Notes under the pieces: generated by a model
The model's input: the letters and a program-made list of their open reading frames with translations, nothing else
What the model was told of the DNA's origin: nothing
The model's database searches: none
In this document: positions 8,532 to 16,833 of the stretch, one piece after another
Numbering within the stretch: the stretch's first letter is position 1
Layout: every line of letters starts with the position of its first letter
NCBI GenBank assembly: GCA_019119815.1
Contig: DWWH01000022.1
Location: 1-64,000, forward strand
Length of the DNA stretch: 64,000 nt
DNA from: Candidatus Eisenbergiella intestinipullorum
GTDB lineage: Bacteria; Bacillota; Clostridia; Lachnospirales; Lachnospiraceae
Direction: 5' to 3'
Program-made: the position numbers and the translations under genes

Positions 8532-8580
8532 GCACGAACTAAAGTTCGTGCCGAAAATGAAATGCCGCCCTTCGGCGGCA
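8532..8580 (+). promoter_or_regulatory. Two hairpins in the intercistronic leader of the second GH13
   Basis: The stem 8532-8539/8544-8551 has a TAAA loop and the stem 8563-8569/8574-8580 has a CTTC loop. The second ends directly against the ribosome site AAAGGAGAGG (8581-8590). No T-run follows, so these may stabilise the downstream mRNA or tune initiation. Confidence 0.55.
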
Positions 8581-8594
8581 AAAGGAGAGGAAGT

Positions 8595-10235
8595 ATGAAA
8601 CAGAAAAAATGGTGGCAGAACGCCGTCGTTTATCAGATTTATCCCCGCAGCTTCTGTGACAGCACGGGAAGCGGAATGGGAGACCTGAAGGGAATCATCG
8701 GAAAGCTGGACTATCTGGAGAAGCTGGGAATCGACGCCATCTGGCTTTCTCCGGTCTGCCGTTCGCCGCAGGACGACAACGGCTATGATATTTCGGACTA
8801 TCGGGACATCGATCCCCTTTTTGGAACCCTGTCCGATATGGACGAACTGATCGCGGAAGGAAAGAAGAGAGGCATCCGTGTCATTCTGGATCTGGTGCTG
8901 AACCATTCGTCGGATGAGCATCCCTGGTTCATCGAGGCGAAAAAGGGGAAGGACAATCCGTATCACGACTATTATGTATGGCGGGACGGGGTGGAGGGAA
9001 CATATCCCAACGACATGCGCGCCTGCTTCGGCGGCCCGGCCTGGGAGTGGGTGCCGGAGTGCGGCCAGTATTATTTTCATCAGTTCTCCGTGAAGCAGCC
9101 GGACTTAAACTGGGAGAATCCGAAGCTGCGCCGGGAAATCTATGACATGATCCTGTGGTGGATGGACAAGGGCGTGGGCGGCTTCCGCCTGGATGTGATC
9201 GACCAGATCGCCAAGGAGCCGGACCTGAAAATCACCAACAACGGACCGAGGCTGCATGAATTCATCCGGGAGCTTTCCAGAGAAACGTTCCAGAAGGGGG
9301 ATCTGATCACCGTGGGCGAGGCCTGGGGCGCGAACACGGAAAACGCGAAGCTCTACAGCAATCCGGACGGAAGCGAGTTTTCCATGGTATTCCAGTTTGA
9401 GCACATCGGTCTGGATCAGATTCCGGGAAAGGAAAAATGGGATCTGGCCCCGCTGGATTTCAGAAAGCTCAAGGAGGTGCTGGCGAAATGGCAGAAGGCC
9501 CTCTACGGCTGCGGCTGGAACAGCCTGTTCTGGGACAATCACGATCTGCCCCGCATCGTCTCCCGCTGGGGAAACGACGGGAAATACCGGGTGGAATCCG
9601 CCAAAATGCTGGCGGCCCTGCTGCACGGTCTGCAGGGAACTCCCTACATTTACCAGGGCGAAGAGCTGGGAATGACCAACGCGGGAATGGAGGATATTGC
9701 GGATTATCGGGACATCGAATCCATAAATATGCATAAGGAGCGTCTGGAGGCCGGATATCCGGAAAAGGACATCATGGCTTCGCTCATGGCGAAGAGCCGG
9801 GACAACGCCCGTACGCCCATGCAGTGGAACGACAGCGAAAACGCGGGCTTTACCACGGGTACGCCCTGGCTGAAGGTGAATCCCAATTATAAGCAGATCA
9901 ATGCGGCTTCTCAGGTAAATGATCCCGATTCGGTATTCAGCTTCTACCGCAGGCTGATCGCGCTGAGAAAGGAATACGATGTTTTCGCGGACGGCGCGTT
10001 TGAGCTGCTGTATGCGGACGATCCGGATATTTTCGCCTATACCCGCACCACGCCGGAGGAGACGCTGACGGTGCTGTGCAATTTCCACGGCGGTGAAGCG
10101 GCGCTTTCCGGGAAAGACGGAGAGAAGCTCAGAGAACGCGGCCTGGGAGAGCTTCTGCTCGGCAATTATCAGGATGTGGATGAGGCAAAGCTGCGCCCCT
10201 ATGAGGCGAGGATGTATCTGAAAAAGACGGTCTGA
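8595..10235 (+). CDS. GH13 alpha-glucosidase, predicted oligo-1,6-glucosidase type
   Basis: The ATG at 8595 follows AAAGGAGAGG. The 546-residue enzyme shares the whole GH13 subfamily 31 scaffold with its upstream neighbour. Catalytic residues are Asp about 199 in GGFRLDVI, Glu about 242 in TVGEAWG and Asp about 316 in DNHDLPR. Valine follows the nucleophile, the residue linked in this family to alpha-1,6 preference (isomaltose, panose, branch stubs). No signal peptide is present, so the enzyme is cytoplasmic. Together with the 6778 gene it would cover both main linkages of starch- or glycogen-derived oligosaccharides. The specificity call is inference from one position. Confidence 0.9.
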   Translation: MKQKKWWQNAVVYQIYPRSFCDSTGSGMGDLKGIIGKLDYLEKLGIDAIWLSPVCRSPQDDNGYDISDYRDIDPLFGTLSDMDELIAEGKKRGIRVILDLVLNHSSDEHPWFIEAKKGKDNPYHDYYVWRDGVEGTYPNDMRACFGGPAWEWVPECGQYYFHQFSVKQPDLNWENPKLRREIYDMILWWMDKGVGGFRLDVIDQIAKEPDLKITNNGPRLHEFIRELSRETFQKGDLITVGEAWGANTENAKLYSNPDGSEFSMVFQFEHIGLDQIPGKEKWDLAPLDFRKLKEVLAKWQKALYGCGWNSLFWDNHDLPRIVSRWGNDGKYRVESAKMLAALLHGLQGTPYIYQGEELGMTNAGMEDIADYRDIESINMHKERLEAGYPEKDIMASLMAKSRDNARTPMQWNDSENAGFTTGTPWLKVNPNYKQINAASQVNDPDSVFSFYRRLIALRKEYDVFADGAFELLYADDPDIFAYTRTTPEETLTVLCNFHGGEAALSGKDGEKLRERGLGELLLGNYQDVDEAKLRPYEARMYLKKTV

Positions 10236-10269
10236 AAAAGCGGAGGCATGGAGGGAAGATTATTACAGG

Positions 10270-10315
10270 GCCGGACCTTTAGTCCGGCGCGCATGCCTCA
10301 GCAACGCTTCGGCAT
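10270..10315 (+). promoter_or_regulatory. Leader hairpins before the response regulator
   Basis: GCCGGAC (10270-10276) pairs with GTCCGGC (10282-10288), and ATGCC (10293-10297) pairs with GGCAT (10311-10315). The second arm touches the ribosome site GGAGG at 10317-10320 of the gene that starts at 10325. Confidence 0.45.
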
Positions 10316-10324
10316 GGAGGAAAA

Positions 10325-11017
10325 ATGGAAAGGATTCTGATTCTGGAGGATGACGCCGCGCTTGGAGCGGGAATCCGGATGGCGCTGCAGACGCCGGAGA
10401 CGGAGGCCGTTCTCTGCCATACGCTGAAGGATGCCCGAAGAACGCTGATGCAGGAAGCCTTCAGCCTTCTGATTCTGGATATCAATCTGCCCGATGGAAG
10501 CGGGCTGGAGCTTCTGCGGGAGCAGAAAAGCATACGCCCGGAGGTGCCGGTGATTCTGCTGACGGCCAACGATCTGGAGCTGGACGAGGTCACCGGGCTG
10601 GAAGCAGGAGCGGATGATTACATCATCAAGCCCTTTTCCCTGTCGGTTCTCCGGGCGCGGGTGGCCGTTCAGCTCAGACGGGGAAGGCCTGCTTCCTCTT
10701 CCGTTGTGGTTACAGGCCCCTTCCGGTTCGATTTTGACCGGATGGAGTTTTACCGGGACGGAAAGGCGGTGGAGCTGTCCAGAACCGAGCAGAAGCTGCT
10801 GCGCGTCCTGGTGGAAAACCGGGGCCATACCGTGAACCGTGCCGTTCTGGTGGACCGGGTCTGGACAGACGGGGCGGAATACGTGGAGGAAAACGCGCTG
10901 TCCGTTACCGTAAAACGGCTTCGGGCCAGGCTGGAAGCGGAACCGGCGAAGCCGCAGTACCTCCGGACGGTATACGGCGTCGGCTATATCTGGGCGGCCG
11001 GCGGGACAGCGGAATGA
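10325..11017 (+). CDS. OmpR-family response regulator of a BceRSAB-like locus
   Basis: The 230-residue protein has a receiver domain with acidic pocket ILEDD, phospho-acceptor Asp about 52 in LLILDINLPDG, and Lys about 101 in IIKPFS. A winged-helix effector domain follows (residues about 130-225, ending LRTVYGVGYIW). It would be phosphorylated by the adjacent kinase and activate the ABC genes, as in antimicrobial-peptide-sensing Bce/Vra systems. The stop overlaps the kinase ATG (ATGA). A candidate binding dyad lies at 11993-12012. The gene itself looks intact although two of its partners are damaged. Confidence 0.9.
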   Translation: MERILILEDDAALGAGIRMALQTPETEAVLCHTLKDARRTLMQEAFSLLILDINLPDGSGLELLREQKSIRPEVPVILLTANDLELDEVTGLEAGADDYIIKPFSLSVLRARVAVQLRRGRPASSSVVVTGPFRFDFDRMEFYRDGKAVELSRTEQKLLRVLVENRGHTVNRAVLVDRVWTDGAEYVEENALSVTVKRLRARLEAEPAKPQYLRTVYGVGYIWAAGGTAE

Positions 11018-11957
11018 GGATGGATATGATTGGATATCTTGTCATAGCCGCGGGAGCAGGCATCCTGACAGGGCTGGGAATCGCTCTCTGGAGCCGTCTG
11101 CAGGTGGCGCGCACCTACAGGCGGATGGAAGAGATGCTGGAAGCGGCGGCAGACGGAAGCTTTTCGGAGCGGGATTTTGACGAAAGTCGCCTTTCCGCGC
11201 TGGAGAGCCGGCTGCGACAGTATCTGGACGCCGGCGCGGTATCCCGGAAAAACAGAAGAAACGGGAGGAACAGATCAGCTCGTTGATTTCCGATATTTCC
11301 CATCAGACCAGAACGCCGGTTGCCAATCTGCAGCTTTACGCGGGGCTGCTGGAGGAACAGCCGCTTCCTCCTCAGGCGGAGGCGTGCGTCGGCGCCATCC
11401 GGACCCAGGCGGAAAAGCTCCAGAGCCTGATTGAGGCGCTGGTAAAGACCTCCCGCCTGGAAACCGGGATTCTGACTCTTCATCCGGAGCCGGGAGAGAT
11501 CGGACCGGTGGTGGAACGCGCCGTTTCCCAGTACGCGCCGAAGGCTTCTGAAAAGAAGATTTCCCTCACGGTGAAAAATACGCGGGGAAACGGGGTTTTT
11601 GATCCCAAATGGACGGAGGAAGCCCTCTGCAACCTGCTGGACAACGCGGTGAAATACACCCCGCCGGACGGCAGTGTGATCGTGGAAGTGAGGGAATACG
11701 AAATGTTTTCCGCCATCCAGGTGACGGACACAGGGCCCGGCATCCCGGAGGAGGAGCAGGCGGAGATCTTCGGCCGCTTTTACCGTTCTCCTTCCGCCTG
11801 GCAGGCGGAGGGCGTGGGAATCGGCCTGTACCTGACCAGACAGATCGCGTCCGGCCAGGGCGGATATGTGAAGGTGAAAAGCGAACCGGGAGGCGGCAGC
11901 ACCTTTTCCCTGTATTTTCCGGGGCAGGACAGAAGCCGCGCCCCTTCTGGCGCGTGA
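11014..11957 (+). pseudogene. Sensor histidine kinase, frameshifted in an A5 tract
   Basis: The first frame (from 11014) encodes one membrane helix and a linker and ends at 11286. The catalytic half continues in the -1 frame: LISDISHQTRTPVANL carries the phospho-acceptor His, then the N-box NLLDNAVKYTPP, DTGPGIP and GVGIGLYL for ATP binding. Adding one A to the AAAAA at 11248-11252 would fuse the frames into an uninterrupted kinase of about 314 residues reading RKKQKKREEQISSLISD. Options are a real inactivating or phase-variable slip, a sequencing error, ribosomal slippage on the G AAA AAC string, or separate translation of the kinase core from the TTG at 11283. Confidence 0.8.
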
Positions 11958-11992
11958 GCCTCGGCGCAGAACGCTTCGGTAAAAATGACAAC

Positions 11993-12033
11993 ACTGTCAC
12001 ATTTCTGACAGTACCGGGAAAGATTTCTGTGAT
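11993..12033 (+). promoter_or_regulatory. Dyad operator and promoter ahead of the ABC genes
   Basis: ACTGTCA (11993-11999) and TGACAGT (12006-12012) form a perfect inverted repeat with a 6-base spacer. The right arm overlaps a possible -35 CTGACA (12005-12010) with TGTGAT 17 bases downstream. Position and shape suit control by the adjacent OmpR-type regulator; binding is inferred. Confidence 0.45.
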
Positions 12034-12125
12034 AAAGTCTGTAGTGTGAAAAGGCGCTATGGGCTTTTTTTCATAGAAGGCGCTGTCAGGCAAAATGCCG
12101 CCTGAGGCGGCGGAAAGGCGGAAGC

Positions 12126-12530
12126 ATGGCAATCTTACAGACAGAAAACCTGAAAAAATATTACGGCTCCGGCGATATGCAGGTGCGGGCGCTGGACGGG
12201 CGGCGGCCTGACCGGGACTATCTTCAGGAGGTCATCACCGCCCTGGGGCTTGAGAAAAAGCTGGACAGCCGGCCGAATCAGCTGTCCGGAGGTCAGCAGC
12301 AGCGCGTGGCGATCGCGCGGGCGCTGGCGGCGAAGCCTGCCATCCTTTTGGCCGACGAGCCCACCGGAAATCTGGATTCCCGGACCAGCCAGGATGTGCT
12401 GGGGCTGATGAAGGTGGCCGGGCAGAAATTTTCCCAGACCATGGTGATGATTACCCATAATGAGGAAATCGCGCAGATGGCGGACCGGATCGTCCGCATT
12501 GAGGACGGGCGGATCGTGAGCGGAAGGTAA
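12126..12530 (+). pseudogene. ABC transporter ATPase with internal deletion removing Walker A
   Basis: The 134-residue product begins like a MacB/BceA ATPase (LQTENLKKYYGSGDMQVRALDG) but jumps directly to RRPDRDYLQEVITALGL. It then has a normal LSGGQQQRVAIARALA signature, ILLADEPTGNLD Walker B and the switch His in ITHNEE. About 90-100 residues, including Walker A and the Q-loop, are missing in frame. CTGGACGG occurs at the junction and would be expected at both edges in an intact gene (ALDG and xLDGRxPD), which fits deletion between short direct repeats. Such a protein cannot bind ATP normally. It lies between the regulator/kinase pair and the permease. Confidence 0.85.
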
Positions 12531-12579
12531 TCCGGACAAAACCGGAAAAGGATTTCCCCACCCGGGAATGGAGGCAGAG

Positions 12580-15309
12580 ATGAAAGTAGCGAACCGAAAA
12601 TGTATACGCCGGCTGGGAATGCGCTCGCTTCTGGCCGGACGGACGAGAAATCTGGTGGCGGTTCTGGCAATCGCCCTGACGGCGATGCTGTTCACGTCGC
12701 TGTTCACCATTGCCATGTCCATCAATGAGGGCTTCCAGCAGTCCAACTTCCGGCAGGCGGGCGGATTTTCCCACGGAGGCTTTAAATACCTGACCAGGGA
12801 GCAGTTCGAGAAGCTGAAAGAGGATCCGCTGATCCGGGAATGGGGACTTCGGCGTTTCCTGGGCATGCCCACGGAGGCGCCGTTTAACAAGTCCCATGTG
12901 GAAATCAGCTATTCGGATGCAAATGAAGCGCACTGGATGTACTGCGACCCGGTGGAGGGACGGATGCCGGAGGAGGGGACGAACGAGGCGGCGACGGATA
13001 CCCGCGTGCTGGAGCTTCTCGGCGTGGAGCCGGAGCTGGGGGCGGAATTTACCGTGACCTTTGAGGTGGACGGACAGGAAACCACGCAGACCTTTGTCCT
13101 GTGCGGCTGGTGGGAGTATGATACGGCGGTTGTGGCCAGTCATATCCTGATCCCGGAAAGCCGTCTGGAGGAGATTCTGCAGGAGGTGGGCGTGACGCCG
13201 CCGGGATCGGATAAGATGACGGGAAGCTGGAATCTGGAAGTGATGCTGAAAAACGGCGCCTGGTCCATCGAATCCGATCTGGAGCAGATTTTGAAGAATG
13301 CAGGCTTTCAGTCGGAAGATCCTTCCGATGCGGACACCTATGTTAATATTGGCGTCAACTGGGGCTATACCGGAGCGCAGTTTTCCAGTCAGATAGACAC
13401 GACGACGCTTCTGTTCATCGTGGGAATGCTTCTGCTGATCCTGCTGACAGGTTATCTGATCATTTATAACGTGTTCCAGATATCGGCGGCGGGAGATATC
13501 CGGTTTTACGGTCTGTTGAAAACCATCGGAACCACGCCGGGACAGCTGCTGCGGATTGTGCGTTTCCAGGCGCTGGCCCTTTCCCTGTGCGGCATCCCGC
13601 TGGGACTTTTCCTGGGCTGGCTTCTGGGCGGAGCTCTCACTCCCGTGGTCGTGGAGAAGCTGGACGGCGTGGTGTCTCTGGTTTCCCTGAATCCGCTGAT
13701 CTTTGTGGGTTCGGGCATTTTCGCTCTGCTTACCGTGCTGATTTCCTGCCGCCGGCCCGGCCGGATGGCGGGACGGGTTTCCCCGGTGGAGGCGGTGCGC
13801 TATACGGAGGGCGCGCCTTGGGGTCGGAGAAAGAAAGCGGCCGGAGGCCGGAACGGAAGAAAACCCTCCGCGGGCAGGCCGGATGGACAGGAAAGCAGCG
13901 GCCGGAACGGAAAAAGAGTTTCCCTTCTTTCCATGGCATGGGCCAATCTGGGCCGCAGCCGGGGAAAAACGGTGGTGACCATTCTCTCCCTGTCCCTGGC
14001 GGTGGTGCTGTTTACCGTGACGGTGACGCTTGTAAACAGCTTTGACATGGATAAGTATATCGATAAATTTACGGCGAGCGATTTCATTCTGACGGATGCG
14101 GGCCAGTTTCAGACCGGGGGAGAGATATTCAGCGAGGATATGGCCCTGCCTGAATCGGCTGTGGATGCCATCCGGGTCCAGGGCGGAATCGCGGACAGCG
14201 GCCGGGTATACGGAAAAACCTCTTCCGTGCAGGAGTTTGTAAGCGAGGAATACTTCCGGACCGTAAACGGCCGGTGGAGTACGCCGGAGAATCTGGACAA
14301 TCTGATACGCCTGTCGGAAAAAACGGCAGATGGAAAGATTGCGGACAATGCCCAGCTCTACGGCATGGAGCCTTTTGCTCTGGACCATCTGACCGTGCTG
14401 GAGGGGGATCTGTCCCCGCTTTATGAACCTGGCGGGAATTATATTGCCGCCGTATACAGCGACGATGATTATGGGAATCCCATCATGGACAGCCACTGGG
14501 CCGGACTGGGGGATACGGTGACCCTGCGGTACGTGAAAGAATATGAATATTACGATCCGGATACCGGAGAGATTTACGGATCACGGGAGGACGTGCCGGA
14601 AAATGCCGTTTACGCTTCCCGGGCGGTGAAATACCGGGATGTGGAATATACGGTCGCAGCGCTTGTGACGGTCCCGACGGCACTCAGCTACCGGTATTAT
14701 GGAAGCGATGAGTTTGTGATGAACGCGCAGACCTTCATCCGGGATACCGGCACCGACAGCGTGATGTACTATGCCTTTGACATGACGGATGAGGCGGCGG
14801 ATGAATCCATGGAAGCGTTCCTTCAGGATTACACGGAAAATACGGCGCCCCAGCTCGATTATGAAGGGAAGAGCACCTACGCGGCGGAGTTTGAGGGCTT
14901 TCGGAGCATGTTCCTGCTTCTGGGAGGGGTGCTGAGCTTCATCGTGGCTCTGGTGGGCGTGCTGAATTTCTTCAATGCCATTCTCACCGGGATTACCGCA
15001 AGGCGCAGGGAGCTGGCCGTGCTCCAGTCCATCGGCATGACGGGGCGGCAGATGAAAATCATGCTGGCTGAGGAAGGACTCCTCTATACCTGCGGAGCGC
15101 TTGTCCTTGCTCTTGCGCTGATTGTGGCGACAGGCCCCTTCATCGGTCCGGCGGTCGGGAACCTGGTCTGGTTCTTCACCTGGCGTTTCACGGTCTGGCC
15201 GGTCTTTCTGTTCCTGCCCGCTTTCGTGCTTCTCGGAATCGGAATTCCTGTCGCAACCTGCAGGGCCGCCCGGAAGTATTCGGTGGTGGAACGGCTGCGG
15301 GTGGAGTAA
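12580..15309 (+). CDS. FtsX-type ABC transporter permease (BceB/MacB-like)
   Basis: The start at 12580 follows GGAGGC at 12570-12575. The 909-residue protein has the large FtsX layout: an N-terminal helix (residues about 22-45), a long extracytoplasmic domain, three helices around residues 265-400, a basic linker (about 410-445), another helix, a second extracytoplasmic domain, and three C-terminal helices with the FtsX motif ARRRELAVLQSIGMTGRQ. These permeases pair with an ATPase to remove or sense membrane-active peptides or to do mechanical work in the envelope. The frame is intact, but its adjacent ATPase lacks Walker A, so function would need another ATPase. Confidence 0.88.
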   Translation: MKVANRKCIRRLGMRSLLAGRTRNLVAVLAIALTAMLFTSLFTIAMSINEGFQQSNFRQAGGFSHGGFKYLTREQFEKLKEDPLIREWGLRRFLGMPTEAPFNKSHVEISYSDANEAHWMYCDPVEGRMPEEGTNEAATDTRVLELLGVEPELGAEFTVTFEVDGQETTQTFVLCGWWEYDTAVVASHILIPESRLEEILQEVGVTPPGSDKMTGSWNLEVMLKNGAWSIESDLEQILKNAGFQSEDPSDADTYVNIGVNWGYTGAQFSSQIDTTTLLFIVGMLLLILLTGYLIIYNVFQISAAGDIRFYGLLKTIGTTPGQLLRIVRFQALALSLCGIPLGLFLGWLLGGALTPVVVEKLDGVVSLVSLNPLIFVGSGIFALLTVLISCRRPGRMAGRVSPVEAVRYTEGAPWGRRKKAAGGRNGRKPSAGRPDGQESSGRNGKRVSLLSMAWANLGRSRGKTVVTILSLSLAVVLFTVTVTLVNSFDMDKYIDKFTASDFILTDAGQFQTGGEIFSEDMALPESAVDAIRVQGGIADSGRVYGKTSSVQEFVSEEYFRTVNGRWSTPENLDNLIRLSEKTADGKIADNAQLYGMEPFALDHLTVLEGDLSPLYEPGGNYIAAVYSDDDYGNPIMDSHWAGLGDTVTLRYVKEYEYYDPDTGEIYGSREDVPENAVYASRAVKYRDVEYTVAALVTVPTALSYRYYGSDEFVMNAQTFIRDTGTDSVMYYAFDMTDEAADESMEAFLQDYTENTAPQLDYEGKSTYAAEFEGFRSMFLLLGGVLSFIVALVGVLNFFNAILTGITARRRELAVLQSIGMTGRQMKIMLAEEGLLYTCGALVLALALIVATGPFIGPAVGNLVWFFTWRFTVWPVFLFLPAFVLLGIGIPVATCRAARKYSVVERLRVE

Positions 15310-15424
15310 AATGTAATCTGCCGGAAGCGTGGGGAAAACCGTACCGCTGTCCGGAGGCGAAACGCTTAAAGGCGGTCAGCAGGGAAAGACATACCTCCGT
15401 CCGGCAGGGCAAAAAAAGAAGAAG

Positions 15425-15456
15425 GGGCAGTCCTCCGTAAAATCGAAGGACTGCCC
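15425..15456. terminator. Bidirectional terminator between permease and SDR genes
   Basis: The arms 15425-15434 and 15447-15456 are perfect 10-base complements. On the minus strand the hairpin is followed by CTTCTTCTTTTTTT, which serves the SDR gene. On the plus strand it is followed by GCTTTGCTTT. Confidence 0.75.
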
Positions 15457-15477
15457 GCTTTGCTTTAATCCAGTGGC

Positions 15478-16251
15478 TCAGAAGCTTTCCAGGATCAGGC
15501 CGCCGTCACAGACGATGATTGTCCCCTGGGTATAGGTATTGGCATCGGAAGCCAGAAACAGCAGAGCGCCGGAGAGATCCCCATATTGTCCCAGCCTCCT
15601 TTGAGGCACCTTGTTTCGGATGTTTTCAAGGATCGCCGGAGGAGTATCAGGTGCCATTTCGCCATTCTGCATATTTCCGGGGGCGATGCCGTTGACATAG
15701 ATGCCATGTCCAGCCCATGCGGCGGCGCAGGATTTGGTGAGCGCCGCTTCTGCCGCCTTTGCGACATGGTACACGACAGCCGCCGGAGAGGCGCTGAAGC
15801 TGTTGACAGAACAGATGTTGACAATCCGCCCGCCCTTTTCCATCATGGATGCGTTTACGACCTCCTTACTCATCAGCCAGGTGCCGGTAACATCCACGTC
15901 GATACATTCGGTCCAGTCCTTATGAGAGATTTCTTCCGGACGGCCATAGCGGATGATGCCCGCATTATTGACCAGAATATCAATCCGGCCATACTCGTTC
16001 ATCACGGCGGCTACTGCCTTCTGAACGCTCGCTTCATCTGCAATATCCACCTTTACGGTAATCACTTTTACACCGGTCTTTTCGGCAATATCTGCCGCAA
16101 CCTTTTTCATCTTTTCCTCATTGCCGGCCATCAGCGCCAGATCAGCCCCGTACTCTGCCAGAGAGGTGGCCAGCTCAACGCCGAGCCCTCTGGAAGCGCC
16201 GGTAACAACGGCAATCTTGCCTGTCAGATCGAAACTCACAGTTTTGCTCAT
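15478..16251 (-). CDS. Short-chain dehydrogenase/reductase
   Basis: I start at 16251 because AGGAGG sits just upstream on this strand; a further in-frame ATG at 16269 lacks a site. The 257-residue protein is a classical SDR: GASRGLG (18-24) for NAD(P) binding, NNAG (95-98), catalytic Tyr161 and Lys165 in YHVAK, and a serine near 148. The C-terminus ends in the common FLASDANTYTQGTIIVCDGG. Sequence style resembles gluconate 5-dehydrogenase or 3-oxoacyl-ACP reductase members, but the substrate cannot be fixed from sequence. It is a stand-alone gene with its own terminator. Confidence 0.85.
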   Translation of the reverse strand: MSKTVSFDLTGKIAVVTGASRGLGVELATSLAEYGADLALMAGNEEKMKKVAADIAEKTGVKVITVKVDIADEASVQKAVAAVMNEYGRIDILVNNAGIIRYGRPEEISHKDWTECIDVDVTGTWLMSKEVVNASMMEKGGRIVNICSVNSFSASPAAVVYHVAKAAEAALTKSCAAAWAGHGIYVNGIAPGNMQNGEMAPDTPPAILENIRNKVPQRRLGQYGDLSGALLFLASDANTYTQGTIIVCDGGLILESF

Positions 16252-16351
16252 AATGCTCCTCCTGTCCAAATGAAAGCCTTGACAAGTGTTACAGCTTTAT
16301 TCTATCACAGAGTCGGCGGTTTCGGAGAAGAAATTGGTTACTACTCAGCCA

Positions 16352-16471
16352 GGTCTGCGCATTCCCTGCGCAGACCGTACGAAAACAGACCGGCTGGAAG
16401 CATCCGGCCTGGCACGAAGCGCCTGGAATGGCCGGATGCCGTTACAGCTCTGCCGAAGGCTGAGCTGTAAC
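16352..16471. other. Triple-hairpin intergenic element
   Basis: Three near-perfect stems occur in 120 bases: 16352-16361/16367-16376 (10 bp), 16400-16409/16430-16439 (10 bp), and 16441-16450/16462-16471 (10 bp, extended inside by GCC-GAA-GGC). None is followed by a T-run. The element lies between the SDR promoter region and a plus-strand promoter at 16501. It could be a structured RNA, a leader, or a palindromic repeat element. Confidence 0.6.
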
Positions 16472-16500
16472 AGAAATTGCGTGACAGTTGAAAAAGGACC

Positions 16501-16530
16501 TTGCCCGTATCTGTCCCGGCATGCTATAAT
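16501..16530 (+). promoter_or_regulatory. Extended -10 promoter
   Basis: TTGCCC (16501-16506), an 18-base spacer, and TATAAT (16525-16530) preceded by TGC make an extended -10 promoter. It reads toward the small frame at 16563 and the MFS gene. Confidence 0.6.
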
Positions 16531-16562
16531 GACTCCGGCATAAAAATCAGGAGAGCTTCACT

Positions 16563-16682
16563 ATGTTCTGGAAAAATGAAAACGTAAAACTGAAAAAAGG
16601 CGGTGTTTTTCATTTTTACGGGGATAGTGCGCTCTTTTTTCAGGAAAATCCGGGAAAACGGCGGCGGTACGGACCTGTCTGA
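16563..16682 (+). CDS. Possible 39-residue peptide
   Basis: An ATG with AGGAG at 16549-16553 lies about 35 bases after a good promoter and opens a 39-codon frame (MFWKNENVKLKKGGVFHFYG at the start, a basic GKRRRYGPV end). I recognise no family. It may be a leader peptide, a gene remnant or chance. The following 150 bases up to the MFS gene hold no other frame of note. Confidence 0.3.
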   Translation: MFWKNENVKLKKGGVFHFYGDSALFFQENPGKRRRYGPV

Positions 16683-16833
16683 GCCGTCGGGAACATGGCG
16701 TCAGCCTGTTCCGCCCTTGCCGGAATTTTCAGTAAACGGAATAAAGATACGGAAATATAAAAATATAAAAGTGCGCAGTATCTCCTTTTCAGATCGTGTT
16801 TGATAAAAAACGGAATGGAAAAGGAGTTTTTTT

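Noticed and set aside
6616..8535. A 639-residue antisense frame opposite the first GH13 gene
   Set aside because: It mirrors the codon use of the real GH13 gene and has no recognisable domain.
12451..14496. A 681-residue antisense frame under the ABC permease
   Set aside because: It covers the permease and ATPase genes on the other strand, shows no domain, and is explained by codon bias.
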